This document shows positions 1 to 7,678 of a stretch of 64,000 bases of DNA, piece by piece (position 1 is the first letter of the stretch; each line of letters opens with the position of its first letter). This DNA is from Streptomyces sp. NBC_00287. GTDB taxonomy: Bacteria; Actinomycetota; Actinomycetes; Streptomycetales; Streptomycetaceae. The notes beneath the pieces are model-generated. The model was not told the DNA's origin, searched no databases, and was given only the letters and a program-made list of their open reading frames with translations. The position numbers and the translations under genes were made by a program. Where the stretch lies: positions 4,712,001 through 4,776,000 of the forward strand of contig NZ_CP108053.1 of NCBI RefSeq assembly GCF_036173105.1, written 5' to 3'.

Positions 1-441
1 CGCCGTGCGCAGGACGCCGCGGGAGCGGGCGCGGACGCTGATGGCGCAGGTCAGCCGAGCGGTGCAGGTGCGTCTGCCGGAGCTGTCGGTGATGACGATC
101 TCGTAGGTGGCGGTGGTGCGGCCCTCGTGCAGGGGGCGGGCTTCACCGGTCACCGTGCCGCCGGCCACCCAGCGGTGGTGGGTGCAGGACAGGTCCAGGC
201 CGACCGCGTGGCCGCCGGGTCCGGTGTGCAGGAACGCGGCGAGGGATCCCAGGGTCTCCGCCAGTACGGCGTTGGCGCCGCCGTGCATGATGCCGACGGG
301 CTGGCGGTTGCCGTCCACGGGCATGGTGCCGATGACCAGGCCCGGCTCGCAGCGCACCAGCTCGATGCCCATCTTCGAGACGAGCTGCTGATGGCTGAAC
401 TCGGGCGTCACGACCCAAGGGCCGAGCGTGATGTCGGACAT
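1..441 (-). CDS. PaaI-type hotdog-fold thioesterase, C-terminus cut off by the window edge
   Basis: Reading leftwards from an ATG at 441, an open frame runs to base 1 without a stop (147 codons). The protein has the HGG(A)xxxLAETLGS segment of the PaaI/YdiI acyl-CoA thioesterase family, whose members hydrolyse acyl- or aroyl-CoA with a hotdog-fold dimer. The aligned stretch begins about residue 50 and the fold continues with a GLDLSCTHHR strand, so most of the domain is present. It is divergent from the avrD operon, with 237 bp between the two start codons. It might belong to that cluster as an editing thioesterase, or be an ordinary housekeeping gene; the sequence does not decide. The start has no competing upstream ATG with a good ribosome site. 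Confidence 0.8.
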   Translation of the reverse strand, partial: MSDITLGPWVVTPEFSHQQLVSKMGIELVRCEPGLVIGTMPVDGNRQPVGIMHGGANAVLAETLGSLAAFLHTGPGGHAVGLDLSCTHHRWVAGGTVTGEARPLHEGRTTATYEIVITDSSGRRTCTARLTCAISVRARSRGVLRTA

Positions 442-678
442 GGCTGCCTCCCCGTGTGCGGCACTGGAATCCGTGTCCGCGAACACCTCGGACGCTAGTC
501 AATTCCGGGGCGTGCGGAAAAGGGCGACAACTGGTGGTGTCCAGGGTGGTGTTGGCAGTAACCGCATGAGCCGACTCTCGTTGTGGCGAGATTTCTCGGC
601 TAGCTTCGAGCAGACCGAGAAGCGCCCCCTGGATCCGCCAATAGGAAACCTGGGCCCGTCATAAGGGAGTTGTCTGGA
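442..678. promoter_or_regulatory. Divergent promoter region of the thioesterase and the avrD operon
   Basis: This 237-bp gap separates two divergent genes and must hold both promoters. I see a TTCTCGG/CCGAGAA inverted repeat (about 593-623) preceded by a CGAGA-TT-TCTCG half-palindrome at about 587-598, which could be an operator. The ribosome site GGGAG at 665-669 serves avrD. No match to the known gamma-butyrolactone receptor (ARE) consensus was recognised. Specific -10 and -35 boxes are not assigned. Confidence 0.4.
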
Positions 679-1695
679 ATGCTGCCTGCCAAGGAATTAC
701 TCCTCGACTCCGTCGACGACTATCTGGGGCCCGGCGAAAAGCGGTTCTTCGGTTCCGGATTCCGGCGCGTGCAATACCGCTACGACAAGGTCGAGATGAC
801 CGGCGGCCGGGACCTGCCCACCGAGCTCGGCAGCCGGCTCGACGTCGTCTACCCGGCCGACTGGTCGACCAAGGCCAAGACGCGGGGTGATCTGCGGCCC
901 CATCTGAGCACCGTCGACGGCCTGATCATCGCCGTGCACATGAGCGAGACGGCCCTCACCCACGCCCTCGGCCTCGGCCCGGAGAGCCGGCGCGCGGGCC
1001 GGGTGCTGTCGGTGCGGATCAAGGCGGGCACCGGGCCGGACGAGGAGCTGACCGGTCTTCCGGTGCGCACCACCGTGCTCGGTGTGCCGGTCCCGGACCG
1101 CGAGGGCGAGGCGGTGTCACGGCTGCAGACCATGGTCGGCGCCATGCGGGTCCGTACCGACCTGCGCCATCCGCTGCCGGAGCCCGCTGCCGGCGCAGCC
1201 GCCGCATCCACCTACACCGGCCCGGCGGAGCTGCTCGGGCCGGTGGACCGGCAGTACTACGGCACCGGTTTCGCGGCCCGGACGCAGAGCGTGCGCAAGG
1301 TCGCGGTCCGGGTGGCCGAGGCCCGCGCCCACGCTGTCGTGGACGTGGCCCAGGAGCCCGGCACCGTGCTGGCCACCGAGGGCACGGAGGGCCTGTACCA
1401 GCCCTTCGTCGGACTGATCGACACCTTCGTGACCAGCCTTCAGCTCGGCCAGATCCTGCTGTACGAGACCGACGGGATCTCCCGGGGCTCCAGCAACACC
1501 CTGTGGATGCGCACCACCGCCATGAAGGCGAGCGCGGAACCCGATCCCATCCGCTACGAGACCCCGCTGGATGTACGGCTGGAAAACAGCACGTTGCTTC
1601 GGCGGGACGAAGAGATCTGGCGCGCCGCCGACATCGTCGGACAGCTCGCCGGAAACACCGTGCGTTGTTCCATCGCGCACCGGCTTCCCGGCTGA
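679..1695 (+). CDS. avrD: AvrD-family protein (syringolide/butenolide-type condensing enzyme)
   Basis: The 338-residue protein matches the Pseudomonas syringae AvrD family as I recall it, beginning with SVDDYLGPGEKRFFGSGFRRV and continuing with a KPHLSxIDxLIIAV-like segment (here RPHLSTVDGLIIAVHMSE). AvrD directs synthesis of syringolides, proposed to form from a beta-ketoacyl thioester and a pentulose, and its fold is related to the A-factor enzyme AfsA. Two copies of an L-G-P-x4-[FY][FY]G-[ST]-G-F motif are visible at residues 16-28 and 186-198, so it is a double-hotdog protein. ATG 679 is chosen over an upstream in-frame TTG because GGGAG at 665-669 is well spaced. Codon 7 is TTA (697-699), the rare Streptomyces codon read by bldA tRNA. 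It is the first gene of a nine-gene operon. Confidence 0.88.
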   Translation: MLPAKELLLDSVDDYLGPGEKRFFGSGFRRVQYRYDKVEMTGGRDLPTELGSRLDVVYPADWSTKAKTRGDLRPHLSTVDGLIIAVHMSETALTHALGLGPESRRAGRVLSVRIKAGTGPDEELTGLPVRTTVLGVPVPDREGEAVSRLQTMVGAMRVRTDLRHPLPEPAAGAAAASTYTGPAELLGPVDRQYYGTGFAARTQSVRKVAVRVAEARAHAVVDVAQEPGTVLATEGTEGLYQPFVGLIDTFVTSLQLGQILLYETDGISRGSSNTLWMRTTAMKASAEPDPIRYETPLDVRLENSTLLRRDEEIWRAADIVGQLAGNTVRCSIAHRLPG

Positions 1696-1732
1696 TTCAC
1701 CGGCCACCCTTTTCACAACTGGAGAGCCTGTC

Positions 1733-2446
1733 ATGCGTATCGCCATATCCGGCACGTATTCCTCCGGAAAGACCCTCACCTCGTACGCCCTCGCGCATTA
1801 CGTGGGAATTCCGCGCACCCGTGCCCGCACCATGCGGGAGCTGCTGCCCGAGGCCGTGCCCGGCAAGACCCTGGAGCAGTGCACCGCGGCCGAGCTGGTC
1901 CAGCTGATCGTGCGCCGCCATGTGGACCGGGCCGTCCACGAGAGCCGCTTCAAGGGCTCGTTCATCTCCGACGGCTCCTCGCTGCAGGAGTGGATCTACG
2001 GCGCGGTGCGCGTCGTCGTCGGCATCAACCCCAATGACTCCGTGCACCTCAGCGAGCTGGAGAGTGTCGAACGCACCGCGGACATCCGGGTGTTCGACGC
2101 GGTCATGGAGCAACTGGGCATCGCCTTCAAGCAGCATGTGAAGCAGACGTACGACGTCTTCGTGCATCTGCCCAACGAACTGGCGCTGGCCGCCGACGGG
2201 CACCGCCCGGTCAACGAGCGGTTCCGTTCCATGGCCGACGAGCGGCTGCTGGAGGTCGCGGCCGAACTCGGCATCCCCGCACACGTGGTGGGCGGCACCG
2301 TCGAGGAGCGGCTGGTGGAGATCGCCCGGCTGTTCGACCTGCCGGCGCTGATGTCGCCGGAGGAGGCCATCGCCAAGGCCCAGGCCGAGTACGAGGCCCT
2401 CGACATGCGCACCGAGTCCGACCGGGCGTCGGTGATCGTGCGATGA
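1733..2446 (+). CDS. P-loop NTPase, NadR/AAA_28-like kinase
   Basis: The 237-residue protein starts with a Walker A motif, GTYSSGKT at residues 7-14, and carries a Walker-B-like FISDGSS near residue 80. Size and layout resemble the AAA_28 / NadR ribosylnicotinamide-kinase group, which transfer phosphate to small molecules. The true substrate cannot be read from the sequence. Its position between avrD and a ketosynthase, with the last four bases overlapping the KAS III start (ATGA), suggests it acts on a precursor or product of the pathway, for instance a sugar. ATG 1733 follows GGAG at 1721; the frame opens further upstream inside avrD, but that part has no family resemblance. It could instead be a GTPase or regulatory ATPase. 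Confidence 0.75.
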   Translation: MRIAISGTYSSGKTLTSYALAHYVGIPRTRARTMRELLPEAVPGKTLEQCTAAELVQLIVRRHVDRAVHESRFKGSFISDGSSLQEWIYGAVRVVVGINPNDSVHLSELESVERTADIRVFDAVMEQLGIAFKQHVKQTYDVFVHLPNELALAADGHRPVNERFRSMADERLLEVAAELGIPAHVVGGTVEERLVEIARLFDLPALMSPEEAIAKAQAEYEALDMRTESDRASVIVR

Positions 2447-3474
2447 CCGCACGGACCGCCGTTCTCGCGGGCCTCGGCTCCGCACTGCCGCCCCGGGTGG
2501 TGACCAACCACGATCTGACCGCCCGGATGGACACCTCCGACGAGTGGATCCGCACCCGGACCGGTATCGCCGAGCGGCGGATCGTCGACCCCGGCACCGC
2601 CACCAGCGACCTCGCCATCGAGGCCGGACGGCGGGCCCTGGACTCGGCGGGCGAACCGGATGTCGGGGCCGTGGTGCTCGCCACCGCCACTCCGGACCAC
2701 CCGTGCCCGGCGACCGGTCCGACCGTCGCCGCGGGGCTCGGGCTCGGCACCGTGCCCGCCTTCGACGTCGGAGCCGTGTGCTCGGGGTTCCTGTACGCCC
2801 TGGCCACCGGCGCCGGTCTGATCGCCTCCTCGGTGGCGGACAGCGTCCTGGTGGTCGGCGCCGACGCCTTCACCACCATCGTCGACCCCTACGACCGCAA
2901 CACCGCGCCGATCTTCGCGGACGGCGCCGGAGCCGTAGTGCTGCGCGCGGGACGGGCCGACGAACCGGGCGCTCTGCACCGTACCGAACTCGCCAGTGAC
3001 GGGCTGCAGTCCGACCTGATCCGGGTGGCGGCCGGCGGCTCCCGGCAGCGCAGTCACCACAGCGCGGCGCTGCGCGAGGACCAGTACCTCACCATGCGCG
3101 GCGGCGAGGTGTTCAAGAACGCGGTGCTGCGGATGACCGAGGCCTCCCGCACCGTCCTCGAGCGCACCGGCTGGTCCACCGCCGATGTGGACCTCCTCGT
3201 CGGCCACCAGGCCAACGTCCGCATCCTGCACGCCGTAGCCGAACAGCTCGGCATCGGCCAGGAGCGGGCCTACGTGAACATCGGCCACACCGGGAACACG
3301 GCCGCGGCCTCGATTCCGCTGGCCCTGGACGACGCGCACGGCGAAGGGCGGCTGCGGGCCGGGGACAAGGTGCTCCTGACCGCCTTCGGCGCCGGTACGA
3401 CCTGGGGCGCGATCACTCTGACCTGGCCCGACGGCCTCCAGTACACCGGCATGCCCCACTCCGCCGCGGCCTGA
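2443..3474 (+). CDS. 3-oxoacyl-ACP synthase III (FabH-like KAS III)
   Basis: A full-length 343-residue KAS III. The FabH hallmarks are present: TSDEWIRTRTGI near residue 31, catalytic Cys113 in GAVCSGF, His255 in GHQAN and Asn285 in IGHTGNTAAAS, the complete Cys-His-Asn triad. Such enzymes condense an acyl-CoA starter with malonyl-ACP to give a beta-ketoacyl-ACP. Its dedicated ACP lies 90 bp downstream, so it most likely provides the beta-ketoacyl thioester for AvrD. This is a cluster copy rather than the housekeeping fabH, which in Streptomyces sits with fabD, acpP and fabF. It overlaps the preceding gene by 4 bp, indicating translational coupling. Confidence 0.93.
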   Translation: MTARTAVLAGLGSALPPRVVTNHDLTARMDTSDEWIRTRTGIAERRIVDPGTATSDLAIEAGRRALDSAGEPDVGAVVLATATPDHPCPATGPTVAAGLGLGTVPAFDVGAVCSGFLYALATGAGLIASSVADSVLVVGADAFTTIVDPYDRNTAPIFADGAGAVVLRAGRADEPGALHRTELASDGLQSDLIRVAAGGSRQRSHHSAALREDQYLTMRGGEVFKNAVLRMTEASRTVLERTGWSTADVDLLVGHQANVRILHAVAEQLGIGQERAYVNIGHTGNTAAASIPLALDDAHGEGRLRAGDKVLLTAFGAGTTWGAITLTWPDGLQYTGMPHSAAA

Positions 3475-3564
3475 TCCAGCCCGGCGCCCGCACACCGCAC
3501 ACCTCACCCCCGCCTCACCGATCCACGCAAGCCCCGGAGCCCGGCTCCGAGGAGGGAGTACGAG

Positions 3565-3804
3565 ATGCCTGTCACGGCATATCCCGGACTGGTCGCGTTC
3601 ATAGCCGAGAAGGCCGAGATCCCCATCGAGGAGATCGACCCGGAGCGCACCCTGGAGGACCTCTCACTGGACTCGCTCACCCTGATCGAGATCGCCCTGT
3701 TCATCCAGCGCGAGTACGGCATCGAGGTGCCGGAGGGCGACCTCGTCCTCGGCCAGAAGCTGTCCGAGTGGGCGGCCTACCTCGACGAGCGGAGCGGCCG
3801 GTGA
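3565..3804 (+). CDS. Acyl carrier protein
   Basis: A 79-residue acidic ACP with the phosphopantetheine site LDSLTLIEIA, the modified serine being Ser37. It has the usual ACP length and helix II sequence. A GGAGGG ribosome site lies at 3551-3556. The stop overlaps the GTG start of the next gene (GTGA). As the only ACP in the cluster it presumably carries the malonyl extender and the beta-ketoacyl product of the adjacent KAS III. No other polyketide domains are present, so probably few condensation rounds occur. Confidence 0.93.
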   Translation: MPVTAYPGLVAFIAEKAEIPIEEIDPERTLEDLSLDSLTLIEIALFIQREYGIEVPEGDLVLGQKLSEWAAYLDERSGR

Positions 3805-4736
3805 AAGCCGTCGTGACCACCGGGGCCGGCGCCCCGGACGTGCTGCGCCTGACCGAGGTCGACCGCCCCACGCCACTGCCCACCGAGGTGCTGGTCCGCG
3901 TCGAGGCGGCGAGCGTCAACCCCGTCGACTGGAAGATCCGCGCGGGCGTCTTCCCGCCCGGAGCGCTCGGCGCCCCGCCGTTCGTGCAGGGCTGGGACGT
4001 CGCCGGCGTCGTGGAGTCCGGGCCCCGGGTGACCCGGTTCGAGCCCGGCGACGAGGTGTTCGGCCTCATCGGCTTCCCTCGCCCGGGCGGCGCGTACGCC
4101 GAGTATGTGACCGCGCCCGCCCGGCAGTTCGCCCGCAAACCGGTGGGGCTGAGCTTCGAGGAGGCGGCCGCGCTGCCGCTGGCGGGGCTCACCGGCTGGC
4201 AAACGCTGGTGGAGACCGCGCGGATCCGGCGGGGCGACAAGGTACTCGTCACCGCGACGGCGGGCGGCGTCGGCCACCTGGCCGCCCAGATCGCCCGGGC
4301 CCACGGAGCCGAGGTCACCGGCACGGCCCGCGCCGAGAAGCACGACTTCCTGCGCGAGGTCGGCGTGGACCACCCGGTCGACTACACGGCTGGCCCGCTG
4401 CACCACACGGTCACCGGACAGGACGTCGTCCTCGATCTGCTCGGCGGGGAGCACAGCTTCGAACTGCTCCGCACCCTGCGCCCGGGCGGACTGCTGATCA
4501 CCGTGATCGGACACGTCAGCCCCGAACTCGCCACCCACGCCGCCAGTTTGGGCGTACGCGTGACGGGCTTCCTGGTCGAGCCCGACCACACAGGGCTCGA
4601 AGCGCTCGCCGCGCTGGTCGAGGCGGGCCGGCTGAAGGTGCGCGTGGACCAGGTGTTCAAGCTGGCCGACGCCGCGAAGGCGCACGAGTACGGCGAGTCC
4701 AACCGCACCACCGGAAAGATCGTGCTGATCCCATGA
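3801..4736 (+). CDS. Zinc-independent quinone oxidoreductase-like (MDR) reductase
   Basis: 311 residues, medium-chain dehydrogenase/reductase of the quinone-oxidoreductase type. The N-terminal GroES-like domain contains ASVNPVDWKIRAG; the Rossmann domain contains TATAGGVGHLAAQIA, the usual NADPH-binding A-x-x-G-V-G-x-x-A pattern. The zinc ligands of alcohol dehydrogenases are absent. By analogy with A-factor synthesis, where a separate reductase (BprA) reduces the butenolide double bond, it could reduce an enone in the AvrD product; this is inference. A second copy of the same family lies at 45388-46326. GTG 3801 is chosen because the frame then starts MKAVV, as in family members, and overlaps the ACP stop. 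Confidence 0.88.
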   Translation: MKAVVTTGAGAPDVLRLTEVDRPTPLPTEVLVRVEAASVNPVDWKIRAGVFPPGALGAPPFVQGWDVAGVVESGPRVTRFEPGDEVFGLIGFPRPGGAYAEYVTAPARQFARKPVGLSFEEAAALPLAGLTGWQTLVETARIRRGDKVLVTATAGGVGHLAAQIARAHGAEVTGTARAEKHDFLREVGVDHPVDYTAGPLHHTVTGQDVVLDLLGGEHSFELLRTLRPGGLLITVIGHVSPELATHAASLGVRVTGFLVEPDHTGLEALAALVEAGRLKVRVDQVFKLADAAKAHEYGESNRTTGKIVLIP

Positions 4737-4822
4737 CGTCGCCCATCGCCGCGAACAGCTCGGCCGGACGCCGCGTAGCCAGGCCCAGTCCGGCGGTTCA
4801 GGTCGGCCGGAAGGAACGGCAC

Positions 4823-6082
4823 ATGGCAATCGAGTCGAGCGGCGGCGATGGGGGCGCCCCCTCCGGGGGAGCCCGTACCAAGGCCCGCGCCGAGGCGATG
4901 CGCCCGGCGGGCGGTCTGCCCGACCGGCTGGTCACGGTGTTCGCCGTGGCCGCCGGGATGGCCGTGGCCAACATCTATTACGCGCATCCGCTGCTCACCT
5001 CGATCGCCTCGGCGTTCGGTGTGGGCAGCACCGCCGCGGCGCTGGTGGTCACGGCCTCCACCGCCGGGTACACCGTGGGCCTCGCCCTGCTGGTGCCGCT
5101 CGGCGACACGGTGAACCGGCGCCGGCTGCTGGTGGCGCTGCTGCTGGTGACCGCGGTGGGGCAGGCCGCCTCGGCCGCCGCGCCCACGGTCACCGCGCTG
5201 ATCGTGCTGTCCGGGCTGATGGCGGTGACGGCGGTGGGCGCCCCGCTGCTGGTGGCGTTCGCCGCCGCCCTCGCCCGGCCCGAGCAGCGCGGCCGGGTCA
5301 CCGGCCGGATGCTCAGCGGGGTCCTCCTCGGCGTGCTCCTCGCCCGCACCGGCGCGGGCCTGCTGGCACAGTGGACCGGCAGCTGGCGCTCGGTGTTCGC
5401 GGTCGCCGCGGTCGGGATGCTGGTGCTCGCGGCACTGCTGTGGCGGCTGCTGCCCGACCTCGAACCGGCCGAGCGGCTCGGCTACTTCACCCTGCTGCGC
5501 TCGGTCGCGTCGGTGGTCGCCCAGGAACCGCTGCTCAGGCTGCGCTGCCTGTACGGCTTCCTCACCTTCGCCTCCTTCAGCGTCTTCTGGACCTCGGCGG
5601 CCTTCCTGCTCGCCGAGCCTCCGTACGCGTACGGCGAAGCCCTGATCGGCGCGTTCGGGCTGCTCGGGGCGGCTGGGGCGCTGGCCGCGCGGTTCATGGG
5701 GCCGCTGGTGGACCGCGGCCGCGACCGGCTGGCCTCGACCCTGCTGTACGTCGCGAACCTGGCCGCCTGGGGGCTGCTCGCCCTCGACGGCGGCCACCTC
5801 CTGGTGTGCCTGGTGCTCGGTGTGCTGCTGCTCGACTTCGGTGTGCAGGGCGCCCAGGTGACCAACCTCGGTGTGCTCTACCGGCTGCGTCCCGAGGCCC
5901 GCAGCCGGATCACGATGGCCTACATGTCCGCCTACTTCCTGGGCGGTGCGGCGGGTTCGGCGCTCTCGGGTGTCGTGCACTCCGCCGCCGGGTGGGCCGG
6001 AGTGTGCGCTGCCGGGGGCGGCCTGGCCGCACTCGTGCTGGTGCTGTGGGCCGTCGAACAAGCGCGCACCCCACGGCCGTAG
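4823..6082 (+). CDS. MFS transporter, 12-TM DHA1-like exporter
   Basis: A 419-residue major facilitator protein with about 12 hydrophobic segments and the MFS motif A-like loop PLGDTVNRRRLL between TM2 and TM3. It resembles the bacterial YnfM/arabinose-efflux drug:proton antiporter group. ATG 4823 preceded by GGAAGGA (4809-4815) is preferred. An upstream ATG at 4733 overlaps the previous stop and would add 30 unlike residues (NSSAGRRVARPSPAVQVGR), so coupling from 4733 is possible but less likely. A role in exporting the cluster product is inferred from operon membership. Confidence 0.85.
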   Translation: MAIESSGGDGGAPSGGARTKARAEAMRPAGGLPDRLVTVFAVAAGMAVANIYYAHPLLTSIASAFGVGSTAAALVVTASTAGYTVGLALLVPLGDTVNRRRLLVALLLVTAVGQAASAAAPTVTALIVLSGLMAVTAVGAPLLVAFAAALARPEQRGRVTGRMLSGVLLGVLLARTGAGLLAQWTGSWRSVFAVAAVGMLVLAALLWRLLPDLEPAERLGYFTLLRSVASVVAQEPLLRLRCLYGFLTFASFSVFWTSAAFLLAEPPYAYGEALIGAFGLLGAAGALAARFMGPLVDRGRDRLASTLLYVANLAAWGLLALDGGHLLVCLVLGVLLLDFGVQGAQVTNLGVLYRLRPEARSRITMAYMSAYFLGGAAGSALSGVVHSAAGWAGVCAAGGGLAALVLVLWAVEQARTPRP

Positions 6083-6115
6083 CGAATCCCTCCACATACG
6101 AACTCTGGAGTTCTC

Positions 6116-7678
6116 GTGTCCACTCGTCCGACGGGTGCCTCACGGTCCCGTCCCGTTCTCACCCTCCTCGCGGTCTGCGTCTCCTGCGGACTGCTCCCCG
6201 CCTCCCTGACCGGAACCTCCGTCGCCCTGCCCGACCTCGGCAGTGATCTGGACGCCTCGCTGGTGACCGTGCAGTGGGTCGTCAACGCCTACAACCTCAC
6301 CTTCGCCAGCGTGATGCTGGTCGCGGGATCACTCGCCGATCTGGTCGGCCGGCGCCGGATGTTCACGCTCGGGCTCGTCGTCTTCGTGCTGTGCACGGCC
6401 GGTTCGGCACTGGTCTCCGAGGTCGTGCTGATCGACGTGCTGCGCGGTGCCGCGGGCGTCGGCGCGGCGATGGTGCTCACCGCGGCGACCGCACTGCTCG
6501 CCCAGGCCTACGAAGGCCCCGCCCGGGCAAAGGCGTTCGGCCTCCTCGGCTCCTCCTTCGGGCTCGGTCTCGCCCTCGGCCCCTCCCTGTCCGGGCTGCT
6601 CGTCGGAGCCTGGGGCTGGCGCTCGGTGTTCCTCGCCCACGCCGCCGTGGCCGCCGCCGTACTGCTGCTGCGCCCGGCGCTGGCCGAGTCCCGCGACCCG
6701 GAGGCCTCCGGCGTGGACTACGCCGGGGCGACCACGTTCAGCGGCGCCCTGTTCGCCTTCACCCTCGCCCTGGTCGAGGGGCCGCAGCTCGGCTGGGCGC
6801 ACCCGGTGGTGCTGGCGCTCGCGGTGCTGGCCGTCGTACTGATGGTGTCGTTCGTGCGGATCGAGAAGCGGCGGGCGCGGCCGATGCTGGAGCTGTCGCT
6901 GCTGCGCGAGCCCAAGTTCGCCGCGATCAGTCTGATGCCGGTGCTGCTGGCGTTCGGGTTCGTGTGTCTGCTGGTCTTCCTGCCGTCCTTCTTCATCGGC
7001 GTGAACGGCATGAGCTCATCGCGCGCCGGTCTGACCATGCTGCTGCTCAGCGGCCCGGTGCTGGCCCTGCCCGTGATCAGCGGGGTGCTCGCCCGCAAGG
7101 TCAGCACCTCGGTGCTGCTCGGGGTCAGCCTGCTGCTGGTGGCCGGCGGCGCGGCCTGGCTCACCGTCCTCGACCAGCACTCCACCACCGCCGTCCTCGT
7201 CGGGCCGCTGCTCGTCATCGGCACCGGCGTCGGCATCTCCTTCGGTCTGCTCGACGGCGCCGCGATCGGCTCCGTGGACGCGAGCCGGGCGGGCATGGCG
7301 GCCGGACTCTTCAACACCATGCGGCTGACGGGCGAGGCCGTCGCCATCGCCGGGATGGGCTCGGTGCTGGTCAGCCTCACGCAGCGCAATCTGCACGGCT
7401 GGGAGGGCAGCGTCGACGACCTCGCCAACCGGGTCGTGCAGGGCGAGATCAGTGCCGCGGCGGATCAGGTGCCCGCCGAACAGCGGGCGGACTTCACGGC
7501 GTTCGTCTCCGGCGCCTACACCGACGCCCTGCACACCGTGCTGTGGCTGCTCGCCGCCGTATGCGCGCTGGGCGCCCCGCTGATCATGCGGATGCTGCGC
7601 CCCGCCCCGGCCGGGAAGGCCACCGCCGCCGCCGATCGCGACACCCGGGAACCGATCACGATGGGAGAGACCTCATGA
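6116..7678 (+). CDS. MFS transporter, 14-TM DHA2 (EmrB/QacA) family
   Basis: 520 residues with 14 predicted membrane helices. Motif A is LADLVGRRRMF, and motif C-like glycine-rich helix 5 (LGSSFGLGLALGPSLSGLL) marks it as an exporter. EmrB/QacA proteins expel drugs and metabolites by proton antiport. GTG 6116 has GGAG five bases upstream. It ends ATGA with the monooxygenase start. Two unrelated MFS exporters side by side in one operon may handle different pathway products, or one may serve self-resistance. Confidence 0.88.
   Translation: MSTRPTGASRSRPVLTLLAVCVSCGLLPASLTGTSVALPDLGSDLDASLVTVQWVVNAYNLTFASVMLVAGSLADLVGRRRMFTLGLVVFVLCTAGSALVSEVVLIDVLRGAAGVGAAMVLTAATALLAQAYEGPARAKAFGLLGSSFGLGLALGPSLSGLLVGAWGWRSVFLAHAAVAAAVLLLRPALAESRDPEASGVDYAGATTFSGALFAFTLALVEGPQLGWAHPVVLALAVLAVVLMVSFVRIEKRRARPMLELSLLREPKFAAISLMPVLLAFGFVCLLVFLPSFFIGVNGMSSSRAGLTMLLLSGPVLALPVISGVLARKVSTSVLLGVSLLLVAGGAAWLTVLDQHSTTAVLVGPLLVIGTGVGISFGLLDGAAIGSVDASRAGMAAGLFNTMRLTGEAVAIAGMGSVLVSLTQRNLHGWEGSVDDLANRVVQGEISAAADQVPAEQRADFTAFVSGAYTDALHTVLWLLAAVCALGAPLIMRMLRPAPAGKATAAADRDTREPITMGETS

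Noticed and set aside
442..678. Gamma-butyrolactone receptor (ARE) site before avrD
   Set aside because: Only short inverted repeats are present; none fits the ARE consensus and no receptor gene of the ArpA family is in the window.
4382..6097. 571-codon open frame opposite the MDR reductase and first MFS gene
   Set aside because: Antisense frame with low-complexity His/Gln/Gly composition; the plus-strand genes have clear family motifs.
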